Assembly: GCF_039535475.1 (NCBI RefSeq)
Contig: NZ_BAAAXG010000026.1
Span: 2,294,001 to 2,358,000 of the forward strand
Direction of reading: 5' to 3'
DNA from: Streptomyces showdoensis
GTDB taxonomy: Bacteria > Actinomycetota > Actinomycetes > Streptomycetales > Streptomycetaceae
Length of the DNA: 64,000 nt
This document shows, one piece after another, positions 1-8,163 of the stretch (its first letter is position 1; every line of letters begins with the position of its first letter). Both the position numbers and the translations under genes were made by a program. Below the pieces are notes generated by a model. It made no database searches. It saw only the letters and a list, made by a program, of their open reading frames with translations, and was not told where the DNA came from.

Positions 1-1340
1 GCGGACGGCTCGGCGACATCTACGGCCGCAAGCGCCTGTTCCTGGTCGGCACCGCCGGCTTCACGATCGCCTCGGCCCTGTGCGGCCTCGCCGCCAACCA
101 GGAGATGCTGGTCGGCTCCCGCCTGCTCCAGGGCGCGGCGGCGGCCATGATGGTGCCGCAGGTCCTCTCGATCGTGCACGTCACCTTCCCGGCGCACGAG
201 CGCGGCAAGGTCTTCGGCATGTTCGGCGCGATCATCGGCCTCGGCGCGGTCTCCGGCCCGCTGCTCGGCGCGCTGCTCACCCAGTGGAACATCGCGGGCC
301 TGGAGTGGCGTCCGATCTTCCTCATCAACCTGCCGGTCGGCGTCGCCGCCCTCATCCTGGGCCGTCGCTTCATCACCGAGTCGAAGGCCCCGAAGGCGCT
401 CCGCCTCGACCTGGTGGGCATGGTCCTGGTGACCGGCGCGCTGCTCATGCTGATCTACCCGCTGACCCGGGGCCGCGAGCTGGGCTGGCCGCTGTGGGGC
501 CACCTGATGATGGCCGGCAGCCTCGTCGTCTTCGCCGCCCTCGTCGCGTACGAGAAGTACAAGACGAGGAAGGACGGCTCGCCGCTCGTCGAGCTGTCGC
601 TGTTCAAGGTGAAGAGCTTCGCGGCGGGCATCGCGGTGCAGCTCACCTTCGGCGTCGTGATGGGCATCTTCTTCCTGGTCTGGACGCTCTACATGCAGAT
701 CGGCCTCGGCTGGACGCCGCTGCACGCGGGTCTGACCGGCGTGCCGTTCTCGATCGCGGTCTCCACGGCGGCGGGCCTCTCGGTGCAGAAGCTGGTGCCG
801 CGCTTCGGCCGCAAGGTGCTCCAGGCGGGCGCCCTGACCATGGCCGCGGGCATCCTGCTCTACCTCTTCGAGGCGGGCCGCTACGGGGCCGGGATCCACT
901 CCTGGCAGATGATCCCGCCGCTGGTCGTGATGGGCCTGGGCATGGGCCTGATCGTCGCCCCGCTGACCGACGCGGTGCTGTCGGAGGTGCCCCGCGAGCA
1001 CGCCGGCTCGGCCTCGGGCCTGATCAACACGACCGGCCAGATGGGCAACGCGCTGGGCCTCGGCCTCGTGTCGGTGGTGTTCTTCGGGACCATCGACGAC
1101 GAGCGCCTCGCCCGCTTCCCGGCGGAGACGGGCGCGGCCTTCACCGACGCGTTCCAGAACTCGCTGGGCTGGGCGGCGGCGGTGCTGGGCGCCATCTTCC
1201 TGATCATGTTCGCGCTGCCGGCCAAGCCGAAGCAGCACCTGGAGGGCGGGGACGACGCCCGCGACGCCCACGACGCCGACGCGTCGGCGGCCCCGGCGGG
1301 CTCCGAGCCCGCCGCGAAGGAGACCGCGCTCGTCTCCTGA
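1..1340 (+). CDS. MFS drug transporter, DHA2/EmrB family (5' end outside window)
   Basis: The reading frame is open from base 3 and lacks a start inside the window, so the N-terminus is cut off. The first visible residues (GRLGDIYGRKRLF) are the cytoplasmic loop 2-3 motif A of the major facilitator superfamily. About ten further hydrophobic segments follow, and the late position of the LINTTGQMGNALG segment fits a 14-TM drug:H+ antiporter of the DHA2 (EmrB/QacA) family, which exports cationic drugs or antibiotics with proton influx. The C-terminal 40 residues are charged and Ala-rich, as is common for Streptomyces members. The substrate cannot be deduced. The gene is followed 17 bp after its stop by a 7-bp tandem array that leads into a hairpin terminator. 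Confidence 0.9.
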   Translation, partial: GRLGDIYGRKRLFLVGTAGFTIASALCGLAANQEMLVGSRLLQGAAAAMMVPQVLSIVHVTFPAHERGKVFGMFGAIIGLGAVSGPLLGALLTQWNIAGLEWRPIFLINLPVGVAALILGRRFITESKAPKALRLDLVGMVLVTGALLMLIYPLTRGRELGWPLWGHLMMAGSLVVFAALVAYEKYKTRKDGSPLVELSLFKVKSFAAGIAVQLTFGVVMGIFFLVWTLYMQIGLGWTPLHAGLTGVPFSIAVSTAAGLSVQKLVPRFGRKVLQAGALTMAAGILLYLFEAGRYGAGIHSWQMIPPLVVMGLGMGLIVAPLTDAVLSEVPREHAGSASGLINTTGQMGNALGLGLVSVVFFGTIDDERLARFPAETGAAFTDAFQNSLGWAAAVLGAIFLIMFALPAKPKQHLEGGDDARDAHDADASAAPAGSEPAAKETALVS

Positions 1341-1356
1341 CCCTCGGCACCGTCCG

Positions 1357-1482
1357 AAGGCCCAAGGCCCAAGGCCCAAGGCCCAAGGCCCAAGGCCCAA
1401 GGCCCAAGGCCCAAGGCCCAAGGCCCAAGGCCCAAGGCCCAAGGCCCAAGGCCCAAGGCCCAAGGCCCAAAACCCAAGGCCC
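1357..1482. repeat. 7-bp tandem array, 18 units of AAGGCCC
   Basis: Sixteen exact head-to-tail copies of AAGGCCC occupy 1357-1468, followed by one variant unit (AAAACCC, 1469-1475) and one more exact copy (1476-1482). The last exact unit is also the outer left arm of the terminator hairpin at 1476-1510. The array lies 17 bp after the MFS stop codon and is not coding in the flanking genes' sense. It looks like slippage expansion of the terminator's own left arm; copy number is probably variable between strains. Confidence 0.97.
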
Positions 1483-1510
1483 CGGCCCGGGAATCCCCGG
1501 CCGGGGCCTT
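1476..1510 (+). terminator. Hairpin terminator of the MFS gene
   Basis: Left arm AAGGCCCCGGCC (1476-1487) pairs perfectly with GGCCGGGGCCTT (1499-1510). After one mismatch, a GGG/CCC inner stem closes on an AAT loop. There is no T-tract, as usual in Streptomyces. The AAGGCCC units upstream could offer alternative left arms to the same right arm. Confidence 0.75.
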
Positions 1511-1587
1511 CGGCACGCCCGGGCGCGGTCCTTCGGTCCGAATGTCCGCGCGATGCCCGTTCCTGCCCGTATCGATGCCCGATTCCG

Positions 1588-1616
1588 TTTACTTTCCCGA
1601 AACCCGGGCGTAGCCT
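1588..1616 (+). promoter_or_regulatory. Probable promoter of the fructose PTS operon
   Basis: TTTACT (1588-1593) and TAGCCT (1611-1616) are separated by exactly 17 bp and lie about 46 bp before the regulator's start codon. This matches vegetative sigma-factor spacing. The predicted transcript start is near 1623, giving a leader of roughly 39 nt. No clear operator for the DeoR-type regulator was identified. Confidence 0.5.
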
Positions 1617-1661
1617 GACGCTGAAACCACAGGTTCGGGCATGGAACGGACGTAAACCCAC

Positions 1662-2423
1662 ATGTACGCACCGGAGCGCCAGCAGGCGATCCTCAGCCTC
1701 GCCCGCGAGAGGGGCCGGGTCGACGTGCTCTCCCTCGCCGAGGAGTTCCAGGTCACCGCCGAGACCGTACGGCGCGACCTCAAGGCACTCGACCGCGCCG
1801 GGCTCGTCCGCCGCGTCCACGGCGGCGCCATACCGGCCGGCCGGCTCGACTTCGAGCCCGACCTCGCCGAACGCGAGTCCACCGCCGCCGACGAGAAGGA
1901 CCGGATCGTCCGCGCCGCCCTCGCCGAACTCCCCGAGGAGGGCAGCGTCGTCCTCGACGCCGGCAGCACGCTGGCGCGGCTCGCCGCGGAGTTCCCCCTG
2001 GACCGGGACCTGACCGTCGTCACGCACGCCCTGCCCGTCGCCGCCCGGCTCGCCGACCACCCCGGCATCGACCTCCACCTGGTCGGCGGCCGCGTCCGCC
2101 ACCGCACCCGCGCCGCCGTCGACGCCTGGGCGCTGCGGGCGTACGGGGAGATCCGCGCCGACGTCGCCTTCCTCGGCGCGAACGGCTTCTCGCCCGAGCA
2201 CGGCCTGACCACCCCCGACCTCGCCGAGGCCGCCGTCAAGCGGGCCGTCATCGCCGCCGCCCGCCGGGTCGTGCTGCTCGCCGACTCCGCCAAGCACGGC
2301 CAGGAGCACTTCGCCCGCTTCGGCGGCCTCGCCGACGTCGACCTGCTCATCACCGACAGCGGCCTCTCCGACGAGGACGCCGCCGCCATCGAGGCGGCCG
2401 GAACGGAGGTCGTCCGCGCATGA
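1662..2423 (+). CDS. fruR: DeoR/GlpR-family regulator of the fructose operon
   Basis: A 253-residue DeoR-family repressor. Residues 6-57 form the winged helix-turn-helix, including the family signature around TVRRDLKALDRAGLVRRVHGGA-like residues 35-55 (the ETVRRDL recognition helix). The remainder is the sugar-phosphate-sensing DeoR C-terminal domain with the conserved DAGST and NGFSPEHGLT segments. It is the first gene of an operon with fruK and fruA, so it most likely represses the operon and is relieved by fructose-1-phosphate or a related phosphosugar; the ligand is inferred from context. Its stop codon overlaps the fruK start by 4 bp (ATGA). The start at 1662 has only a weak upstream GGA for ribosome binding. 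Confidence 0.88.
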   Translation: MYAPERQQAILSLARERGRVDVLSLAEEFQVTAETVRRDLKALDRAGLVRRVHGGAIPAGRLDFEPDLAERESTAADEKDRIVRAALAELPEEGSVVLDAGSTLARLAAEFPLDRDLTVVTHALPVAARLADHPGIDLHLVGGRVRHRTRAAVDAWALRAYGEIRADVAFLGANGFSPEHGLTTPDLAEAAVKRAVIAAARRVVLLADSAKHGQEHFARFGGLADVDLLITDSGLSDEDAAAIEAAGTEVVRA

Positions 2424-3373
2424 TCCTCACCGTCACCCCCAACCCTTCCCTGGACCGCACCTACGAGGTCCCCGCCCTGGACCGCGGCGAGGTGCTCCGC
2501 GCCTCCGCGGAACGCGTGGACCCCGGCGGCAAGGGCGTCAACGTCTCCCGCGCGGTCGCCGCCGCCGGGCACCGCACCGTCGCCGTCGTCCCGCTCGGCG
2601 GGGCGCCCGGGGCGCTGGTCGCCCAACTGCTCGCCGGGCAGGGCATCGAGGTCGCACCCGTGCCGCTCGCCGGGCCGACCCGCTCCAACATCGCGATCGC
2701 CGAACCCGACGGCACCCTGACGAAGGTCAACGCGCCGGGCCCCCGGCTGACGCCCGAGGAGTCCGAGACCGTCCTCGCCACCGTCTTCGCCCACGCCCCG
2801 TCCGCCGACTGGATCGCCTGCTGCGGCAGCCTCCCGCGCGGCCTGGCCCCCGAGTGGTACGCCGAGCTGGTCACCCGCGCCCACGGCGCCGGGGCCCGGA
2901 TCGCCCTCGACACCTCGGGCCCCTCGCTGCTCGCGGCCCTCGCCGCCCGCCCGGACGTCGTCAAGCCCAACGCCGAGGAGCTCGCGGAGGCCGTCGGCCG
3001 CCCGCTCGCCACCGTCGGCGACGCGGTCAAGGCGGCGGAGGAGCTGCGGGACCTCGGCGCGGGCGCCGTCCTCGCCAGCCTCGGCGCCGACGGCCAGCTC
3101 CTCGTCGCCGCGGACGGCGTCCACTACGGCCGGGCCGCGGTCTCCGCGGTCCGCTCCAACGTCGGCGCGGGCGACGCGTCCCTCGCCGGCTTCCTGGCCG
3201 CGGGCGGCGAGGGCCCCGAAGCCCTGGCCGCGGCCGTGGCCCACGGCGCTGCGGCCGTCCAGCTTCCCGGCAGCGAGATGCCCACCCCGGCGGACCTGGA
3301 CCCGACGGCGGTCACGGTGACCGCCGACGTCCCCCTGGACCTGGTCCTGAGCGAGCCGGGCGGTGCGCGGTGA
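2420..3373 (+). CDS. fruK: 1-phosphofructokinase
   Basis: A 317-residue PfkB-family kinase that phosphorylates fructose-1-phosphate to fructose-1,6-bisphosphate. The N-terminal PfkB signature is visible at residues 35-46 (PGGKGVNVSRA). The C-terminal signature NVGAGDASLAGF, which carries the catalytic Asp, lies near residues 247-258. The length is typical of bacterial 1-phosphofructokinases. It overlaps the regulator gene by 4 bp, so translation is probably coupled. It is followed after 166 bp by the fructose PTS permease, which supplies its substrate. Position and order (regulator, kinase, permease) are those of the known Streptomyces fructose operon. Confidence 0.95.
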   Translation: MILTVTPNPSLDRTYEVPALDRGEVLRASAERVDPGGKGVNVSRAVAAAGHRTVAVVPLGGAPGALVAQLLAGQGIEVAPVPLAGPTRSNIAIAEPDGTLTKVNAPGPRLTPEESETVLATVFAHAPSADWIACCGSLPRGLAPEWYAELVTRAHGAGARIALDTSGPSLLAALAARPDVVKPNAEELAEAVGRPLATVGDAVKAAEELRDLGAGAVLASLGADGQLLVAADGVHYGRAAVSAVRSNVGAGDASLAGFLAAGGEGPEALAAAVAHGAAAVQLPGSEMPTPADLDPTAVTVTADVPLDLVLSEPGGAR

Positions 3374-3539
3374 ACGCGAGGGCCGCGGACCGCTCGGGCC
3401 ACCCGTCGGTGGCGGGCGGGGCGGGGGCGGCCTGCCTGGACCTGTCGGTGGCGGGCGGGGCCCGCCTCGATCCGCCGGTGGCCGGCGCGGCCTTCGGCGC
3501 ACCTCTGGAACCCGTACTCAGCGAGCAAGGGAGCCCGCG

Positions 3540-5561
3540 ATGAGCAGCATGATCACCGCGGACCTGGTCGATCTCGACCTGTCCGCCGAAACCAAGGAGG
3601 CGGCGGCCCGCTCGCTCGCCGAACGGATGGTCGCCCGGGGCCGGGTCACCGACCTCGACGGCTTCCTGGCGGACGTCGCCGCCCGCGAGGCCCAGATGCC
3701 GACCGGGCTCGACGGCGGCATCGGGATCCCGCACTGCCGCAGCGCCCACGTCACCGAGCCGACCCTGGCCTTCGGCCGCTCCGCCGCGGGCATCGACTTC
3801 GGCGCCCCCGACGGCCCGGCGGACCTGGTCTTCCTGATCGCGGCCCCGGCCGGCGCGGACGACGCCCACCTGACGATCCTCTCCTCGCTGGCCCGGCACT
3901 TGATGGACGCCGAGTTCACGGGGGCGCTCCGGGCGGCGACCTCTCCGGCGGCAGCGGCGGCGCTGATCGCGGGGGAGGAGGCTCCGGAGACCCCGTCCGG
4001 CGGGCCGGAGACCCCGTCCGGTGGGCCGGAGACCGCGTCCGGTGGTACGGCCCCGGTCGCCGCGTCGGACGGCGCGGCCTTCCGAATCGTCGCCGTCACC
4101 TCCTGCCCCACCGGCATCGCCCACACCTACATGGCCGCCGAGGCCCTGGAGAAGGCGGGCGAGGCGGCGGGGGTGGAGCTGGTGGTCGAGACGCAGGGCT
4201 CGGCCGGGTTCACCCGGCTCGACCCGGCGGTCGTCGCCGCCGCGGACGGCGTGATCTTCGCGCACGACGTCCCCGTACGGGAGAAGGAACGGTTCGCCGG
4301 AAAGCCGACCGTCGACGTCGGCGTCAAGGCCGGCATCAACCGCCCCGCCGAACTCGTCGCCGAGGTCCGCGACAAGGCCGCCCGCGGCGAGGTCGCCGCC
4401 CCGGTCGCCGCCACCCCGGTGGAGAGGGCGGGCGAGCCGGACGAGGGGTACGGCACCAAGCTCCGCAAGTGGCTCATGTCCGGCGTCAGCTACATGGTGC
4501 CGTTCGTCGCCGCAGGCGGCCTCCTCATCGCCCTCGGCTTCGCCCTCGGCGGCTGGGACATCAACAAGGCCCCCTCCGTGGCCGAGCACTTCGCCTGGGG
4601 CCAGGTCGACAGCTGGGCCGCCCTGATGTTCCAGATCGGCGGACTGGCCTTCGGCTTCCTCGTACCGGTCCTCGCCGGATACATCGCGTACGGCATGGCG
4701 GACCGCCCCGGTCTCGTCCCCGGCTTCGTCGGCGGCGCGATCTCCCTCACCATCAACGCGGGCTTCCTCGGCGGTCTCGTCGCCGGTCTGGTGGCCGGCG
4801 GCACGGTGCTCGCCATCCAGAAGGTGCGGATCCCCGCCGCGCTCAGAGGCATCATGCCGGTGGTCGTGATCCCGCTGCTCTCGTCGATCGTCGTCGGCTT
4901 CCTGATGTTCCTCGTCATCGGCAAGCCGATCGCGAGCCTCCAGAACGCGCTGACCGACTGGCTGTCCGGCCTCTCCGGCGCCAACGCGGTGATCCTCGGC
5001 GTGATCCTGGGCCTGATGATGTGCTTCGACCTCGGCGGTCCCGTCAACAAGGTCGCGTACGCCTTCGCCGTCGGCGGCCTCGCCACCCCCAACGAGGGCT
5101 CCCTCAAGGTCATGGCCGCGGTGATGGCCGCGGGCATGGTGCCGCCGCTCGCGATGGCGCTGGCAACGACCGTGCGCGGCCGGCTCTTCACCAAGACCGA
5201 ACGGGAGAACGGCAAGGCCGCCTGGGTGCTCGGCGCCTCCTTCATCTCGGAGGGCGCGATCCCGTTCGCCGCGGCGGACCCGCTGCGGGTCATCCCGGCG
5301 GCGATGGCGGGCGGCGCGGTCACCGGCGCCCTGTCGATGGCCTTCGAGTGCACCCTGCGGGCCCCGCACGGCGGCCTGTTCGTGATCCCGCTGATCGGCA
5401 ACCCGCTGCTGTACCTGCTCGCGATCGCGGCCGGCACGGTGGTGAGCGCCGCGGTGGTCATCCTCCTCAAGAGCGCGCGGAAGCCCGCGCCGGGGGAGAC
5501 GCGGGCGGACGCGGCGGGCGAAGCGGCCGAGACCGCGACGAAGGTGACCGTCGCGGCCTGA
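3540..5561 (+). CDS. fruA: Fructose-specific PTS permease, fused EIIA-EIIB-EIIC
   Basis: A 673-residue permease that imports fructose and phosphorylates it to fructose-1-phosphate. Domains run EIIA (about 1-150, phospho-accepting His65 in GIPHCRS), an ETPSGGP-repeat linker (150-170), EIIB (about 180-285, active-site Cys189 in TSCPTGIAHT) and EIIC (about 305-655) with 8-10 membrane segments and the conserved FDLGGPVNKVAY segment. The ATG at 3540 has AAGGGAG eight bases upstream. An in-frame earlier start exists but would add a low-complexity leader without conserved residues. The HPr and Enzyme I partners are not in this window. A strong hairpin follows 23 bp after the stop. Confidence 0.95.
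   Translation: MSSMITADLVDLDLSAETKEAAARSLAERMVARGRVTDLDGFLADVAAREAQMPTGLDGGIGIPHCRSAHVTEPTLAFGRSAAGIDFGAPDGPADLVFLIAAPAGADDAHLTILSSLARHLMDAEFTGALRAATSPAAAAALIAGEEAPETPSGGPETPSGGPETASGGTAPVAASDGAAFRIVAVTSCPTGIAHTYMAAEALEKAGEAAGVELVVETQGSAGFTRLDPAVVAAADGVIFAHDVPVREKERFAGKPTVDVGVKAGINRPAELVAEVRDKAARGEVAAPVAATPVERAGEPDEGYGTKLRKWLMSGVSYMVPFVAAGGLLIALGFALGGWDINKAPSVAEHFAWGQVDSWAALMFQIGGLAFGFLVPVLAGYIAYGMADRPGLVPGFVGGAISLTINAGFLGGLVAGLVAGGTVLAIQKVRIPAALRGIMPVVVIPLLSSIVVGFLMFLVIGKPIASLQNALTDWLSGLSGANAVILGVILGLMMCFDLGGPVNKVAYAFAVGGLATPNEGSLKVMAAVMAAGMVPPLAMALATTVRGRLFTKTERENGKAAWVLGASFISEGAIPFAAADPLRVIPAAMAGGAVTGALSMAFECTLRAPHGGLFVIPLIGNPLLYLLAIAAGTVVSAAVVILLKSARKPAPGETRADAAGEAAETATKVTVAA
3984..4046. 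repeat. 21-bp tandem repeat, 3 units, in the fruA linker
   Basis: Three near-identical 21-bp units (starts at 3984, 4005, 4026), differing at two to three bases, encode GPETPSG-type heptapeptides in the flexible linker between EIIA and EIIB. The unit keeps the reading frame, so copy-number change would alter only linker length. Confidence 0.9.
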
Positions 5562-5584
5562 CCGGGCCGTGCCCGGACCGTGGA

Positions 5585-5612
5585 GAGGAGGGACCCCGAG
5601 GGGTCCCTCCTC
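5585..5612. terminator. Bidirectional hairpin terminator between fruA and the DUF6227 unit
   Basis: A perfect 13-bp stem, GAGGAGGGACCCC (5585-5597) against GGGGTCCCTCCTC (5600-5612), sits 23 bp after the fruA stop and 13 bp beyond the stop of the minus-strand mini-ORF. It can serve both converging transcripts. Confidence 0.8.
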
Positions 5613-5625
5613 CTTCTCGTCGCCG

Positions 5626-5760
5626 TCAGCGGTCGATGACGGCGACGCTGTTCTTCAGGTCGCCCACCGAGCGGCTGACGGGAGTGACGGTCGCCCTCCC
5701 GGTCCGCACCCGCTGAGCGCGGCGGGCGAGGACCGGGAAGGGCGGGGGCGCGGGGGTCAC
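5626..5760 (-). CDS. Candidate 44-aa protein translationally coupled to the DUF6227 gene
   Basis: The GTG start at 5760 overlaps the TGA stop of the upstream DUF6227 gene as GTGA, a classic Streptomyces coupling arrangement. Forty-two of 44 codons end in G or C, exactly like a real gene, and the frame stops 13 bp before a strong terminator. The product begins with a Pro-rich stretch, has an Arg/Thr-rich middle and ends in a distinct polar motif (SVGDLKNSVAVIDR). I do not recognise the family and see no membrane or signal segment. There is no separate ribosome binding site, so expression would depend on reinitiation. It might instead be the remnant of a longer gene. Confidence 0.45.
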   Translation of the reverse strand: MTPAPPPFPVLARRAQRVRTGRATVTPVSRSVGDLKNSVAVIDR

Positions 5761-6611
5761 CGCACCCGGGACCGGGACTCCATCGCCTCGCGGGCCGCGC
5801 GCTCGTCCGCGTACACCTCGCACATGTGGCGCCCGTCCGGGGTCGCCGTGTGCTCGACCTCCCAGAGGCTGACCTCGCTGCCGTCGAGGAGCAGGAACTG
5901 GTGCTCGTAGAGGGTGAAGCCGGCGTCCCGGCCGCCCTCCACGGGGCACTGGCGCCCGAAGGCCTGGGTGATGTGGTGCGCGAACGCGAGCCGGAGCCGC
6001 CGGGCGGTCGGCTCGCCGGGCCGGTCCGCGTTCTCCGCGCGCCGGAGCACCCGGCGGGCGTGGTCCGCGGAGTTGTCCGGCACGTACATCCTGGGCTGGG
6101 CCGGTATGGGGCGCGCGAGGAGCGCGCTCAGCACCTCCAGGTCGTCGTCCTCGTCGGCGGCCAGGCCGTCGGCGCGCTCCACGCTCCAGCCGAGCGAGGG
6201 GCCGGAGGGCAGCCGCGAGGCGGCCAGCCGGGCCTCGGACTCCTCCACGTACAGCTCGTGGTGCTCGGTGCCGTCGCGGCCGGAGTTGTGCACCAGCTCC
6301 CAGAGGCTGAGGGCCGTGCCGTCGGCGAGCAGATAGGTGTGGCGGTAGGTGGTGCGGTGCAGCGACGCGCTGTGGTGCGAGGAGTGCAGCGCGCTGGAGT
6401 GGGCGAGCGCCGACGCCAGGCGCTCGACCGTGGAGTCGGGCAGGTCGAAGGAGTTGAGAGCCCGGCCGAGGAGCCGCTCAACCTGGGTGTCGGTCGTCTC
6501 GTACGGGTCGTGCGAAGGATCCTGCGGATCGTGCGGATCGTTCAAGGGGGTCTCCAGGCCGTCGCCGCATGTCACTTGGTGCTTGCTAAACGTAGTCCCT
6601 GGGTCTGACAT
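5757..6611 (-). CDS. DUF6227 family protein
   Basis: An up to 284-residue soluble protein recognised as a Streptomyces DUF6227 member by the VERLLGRALNSFDLP segment and by two copies of a short module (YRHTYLLADGTALSLWELVH and EHQFLLLDGSEVSLWEVEH) that suggest an internal duplication. There is no signal peptide or transmembrane helix. The function is unknown. The ATG at 6611 has no ribosome binding site and the first 12 codons carry atypical A/T third positions, so a GTG at 6575 is an equally plausible start. The stop overlaps the 44-aa mini-ORF. Confidence 0.8.
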   Translation of the reverse strand: MSDPGTTFSKHQVTCGDGLETPLNDPHDPQDPSHDPYETTDTQVERLLGRALNSFDLPDSTVERLASALAHSSALHSSHHSASLHRTTYRHTYLLADGTALSLWELVHNSGRDGTEHHELYVEESEARLAASRLPSGPSLGWSVERADGLAADEDDDLEVLSALLARPIPAQPRMYVPDNSADHARRVLRRAENADRPGEPTARRLRLAFAHHITQAFGRQCPVEGGRDAGFTLYEHQFLLLDGSEVSLWEVEHTATPDGRHMCEVYADERAAREAMESRSRVR

Positions 6612-6637
6612 CGTGTCTCGCGTTCGGGAAAACGGAC

Positions 6638-6666
6638 GGGGGCGCGCATCGAGTTCCCGCGCCCCC
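6638..6666 (-). terminator. Hairpin after the P1 peptidase gene
   Basis: GGGGGCGCG (6638-6646) pairs with CGCGCCCCC (6658-6666), 11-nt loop. It lies 50 bp beyond the peptidase stop and upstream of the DUF6227 gene on the same strand, so it would separate the two transcripts. Confidence 0.5.
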
Positions 6667-6715
6667 TCACGAGTTCGTCAACTCCCTTTGGTATACCGGC
6701 AGTCGGTTCAGGGGG

Positions 6716-7771
6716 CTAGTCGTCGTACGGGTCGCCGTAGAGCTCGCGGTACGCGGGGTGGTCCCCGCCCGGCCCGGTCACCCCCGTCTCCGGGGCGAGA
6801 ACCGCCTGGACGATGGCCCGCGTGACCGCGTCCGCGCCCGCCGCGAGGATCTCGTTCAGGGCGAGCGGACCCGCCTCCGCGGGCAGTTCGCGCTCCCCGG
6901 TCGCGAGGGCGAAGACGGTGTCGCCGTCGTTGAGGAGATGCACCGGACGGACGGCGCGCGCGATGCCGTCGTGCGCCGTCCCCGCGAGCTTCTGCGCCTG
7001 CGCGCGGGTCAGCGCCGCGTCCGTGGCGACCACCGCCAGCGTGGTGTTCATGGGCGGCGGCGTGCCCTCCGCCCGGGCCTCGGCGAGCCGGCGCCGCGCC
7101 GCCTCGTGCACGGCCGGGTCGGGGAAGACGGGGCGCCCGCCTTCGAAGTACCGCCCGTACGGCACGCCCGTCTCCGGGTCGACCGCCGAGCCGACCGCGT
7201 TGACGACCACCAGCACCCCCACCGTGATCCCCGAGTCCAGCACGGTGCTCGCGGTCCCCACCCCGCCCTTGAGCCCGCCGACCACGGCCCCCGTGCCCGC
7301 GCCCACCGTGCCCGTCGCCACCGGCGCGTAGGGACCGGTCCGGGCGGCGTCCTCCACCGCCGCCCGGCCGGTCGAGGCGTCGGGCCGGGCCGCGAAGTCG
7401 CCGCCCCGGCCGAGGTCGAAGAGGCAGGCTGCGGGCACGACCGGCACCACGTGCGCCGGGTCGGGCCCGACCCGCACCCCGCGCCGCTGCCCCTCCAGCC
7501 AGGCCATCACCCCGGCCGCCGCGTCGAGCCCGTACGCGCTGCCGCCGGTCAGGACGACGGCGTCGATCCGCTGGACCAGGTTGCGCGGGTCCAGCGCGTC
7601 CGTCTCCCGCGTCCCGGGCCCCCCGCCGCGCACGTCCACGGCGGCCACGGCCCCGCCCTCCGGGGCGAGGACGACGGTGGTGCCGGACAGCGCCAGCTCC
7701 CCCGGAACCCGCGCGTGACCGACCCGCAGGCCGCCCACGTCGGTGAGTGCGTCATGCCGATGCAGTGTCAT
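6716..7771 (-). CDS. P1 family (S58) aminopeptidase/D-esterase
   Basis: A 351-residue member of the DmpA/BapA peptidase family, N-terminal nucleophile hydrolases that self-cleave and act as aminopeptidases or D-esterases. The N-terminal DVGGLRVGHA and central VLTGGSAYGLDAAAGV and VGAGTGAVVGGLKGG segments are family signatures. The self-processing site should be at MNTTLAVVATDA (residues 241-252), where Thr243 or Thr244 would be the new N-terminal nucleophile, compared with Ser in DmpA. There is no signal peptide, so it is probably cytoplasmic. It is transcribed alone; the physiological peptide substrate is unknown. Confidence 0.9.
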   Translation of the reverse strand: MTLHRHDALTDVGGLRVGHARVPGELALSGTTVVLAPEGGAVAAVDVRGGGPGTRETDALDPRNLVQRIDAVVLTGGSAYGLDAAAGVMAWLEGQRRGVRVGPDPAHVVPVVPAACLFDLGRGGDFAARPDASTGRAAVEDAARTGPYAPVATGTVGAGTGAVVGGLKGGVGTASTVLDSGITVGVLVVVNAVGSAVDPETGVPYGRYFEGGRPVFPDPAVHEAARRRLAEARAEGTPPPMNTTLAVVATDAALTRAQAQKLAGTAHDGIARAVRPVHLLNDGDTVFALATGERELPAEAGPLALNEILAAGADAVTRAIVQAVLAPETGVTGPGGDHPAYRELYGDPYDD

Positions 7772-7792
7772 GTCCCCTGCGTACCACGCGGG

Positions 7793-8050
7793 TCAGCGCT
7801 TGGGTCCGAGATACGTGCCGCCGGAGGCGTCGATCACGGTGCCGGGATCCATCGGCCCTCCGCGGAGGCGAGGAAGGCGACCGGGGCGGCGATGTCGTCG
7901 GGCCTGCCGACCCAGGGCGGTGCCTGCCCGCCGATCGGCATGTCCGCCGGCTGCGGCACGGCGGCCATCGCGGCCGCCGGCCTGGCGGTCTGCGTCGGCC
8001 CGGGGGAGACCGTGTCGACGGTGATCCGGCGGGCGCTGACGGGCGCTGAC
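7793..8050 (-). pseudogene. Remnant of a short-chain dehydrogenase/reductase gene
   Basis: On the minus strand a C-terminal SDR fragment is readable: a VSPGPTQT segment after the lost active-site half, GRPDDIAAPVAFLASAEGRW, and IDASGGTYLG at the very end. No single frame holds it. A 10-bp exact tandem duplication (8031-8040 and 8041-8050) shifts the frame at the upstream end, and one missing base near 7848 shifts it between the EGRW and IDASGG segments. The Rossmann fold and catalytic Ser-Tyr-Lys are absent, so it is non-functional as an oxidoreductase. The remaining bases to 8163 are GC-rich and show nothing else. Confidence 0.8.
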
Positions 8051-8163
8051 GGCCGCCGCCGGCGCGCGCACGCGCGGGCCGCCGGGAGCGGGGCCGCCGG
8101 GAGCGGGGGCGCCGGAGGCGGTGAGCGGGCCGAGCAGCCGGAGGATCACGCGGGCGTTGTGGC

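Noticed and set aside
1357-1482. Possible CRISPR-like or direct-repeat array
   Set aside because: The units are contiguous 7-mers without spacers; it is a simple tandem repeat.
881-1516. Minus-strand ORF with repeated GLGPWAL peptides
   Set aside because: It is only the translation of the 7-bp array and the antisense of the MFS gene; no start signal and no conserved domain.
80-1618. Long plus-strand ORF rich in Arg/Pro/Gly
   Set aside because: Out-of-frame shadow of the MFS gene continuing through the repeat; composition is typical of GC-rich antiframe translation.
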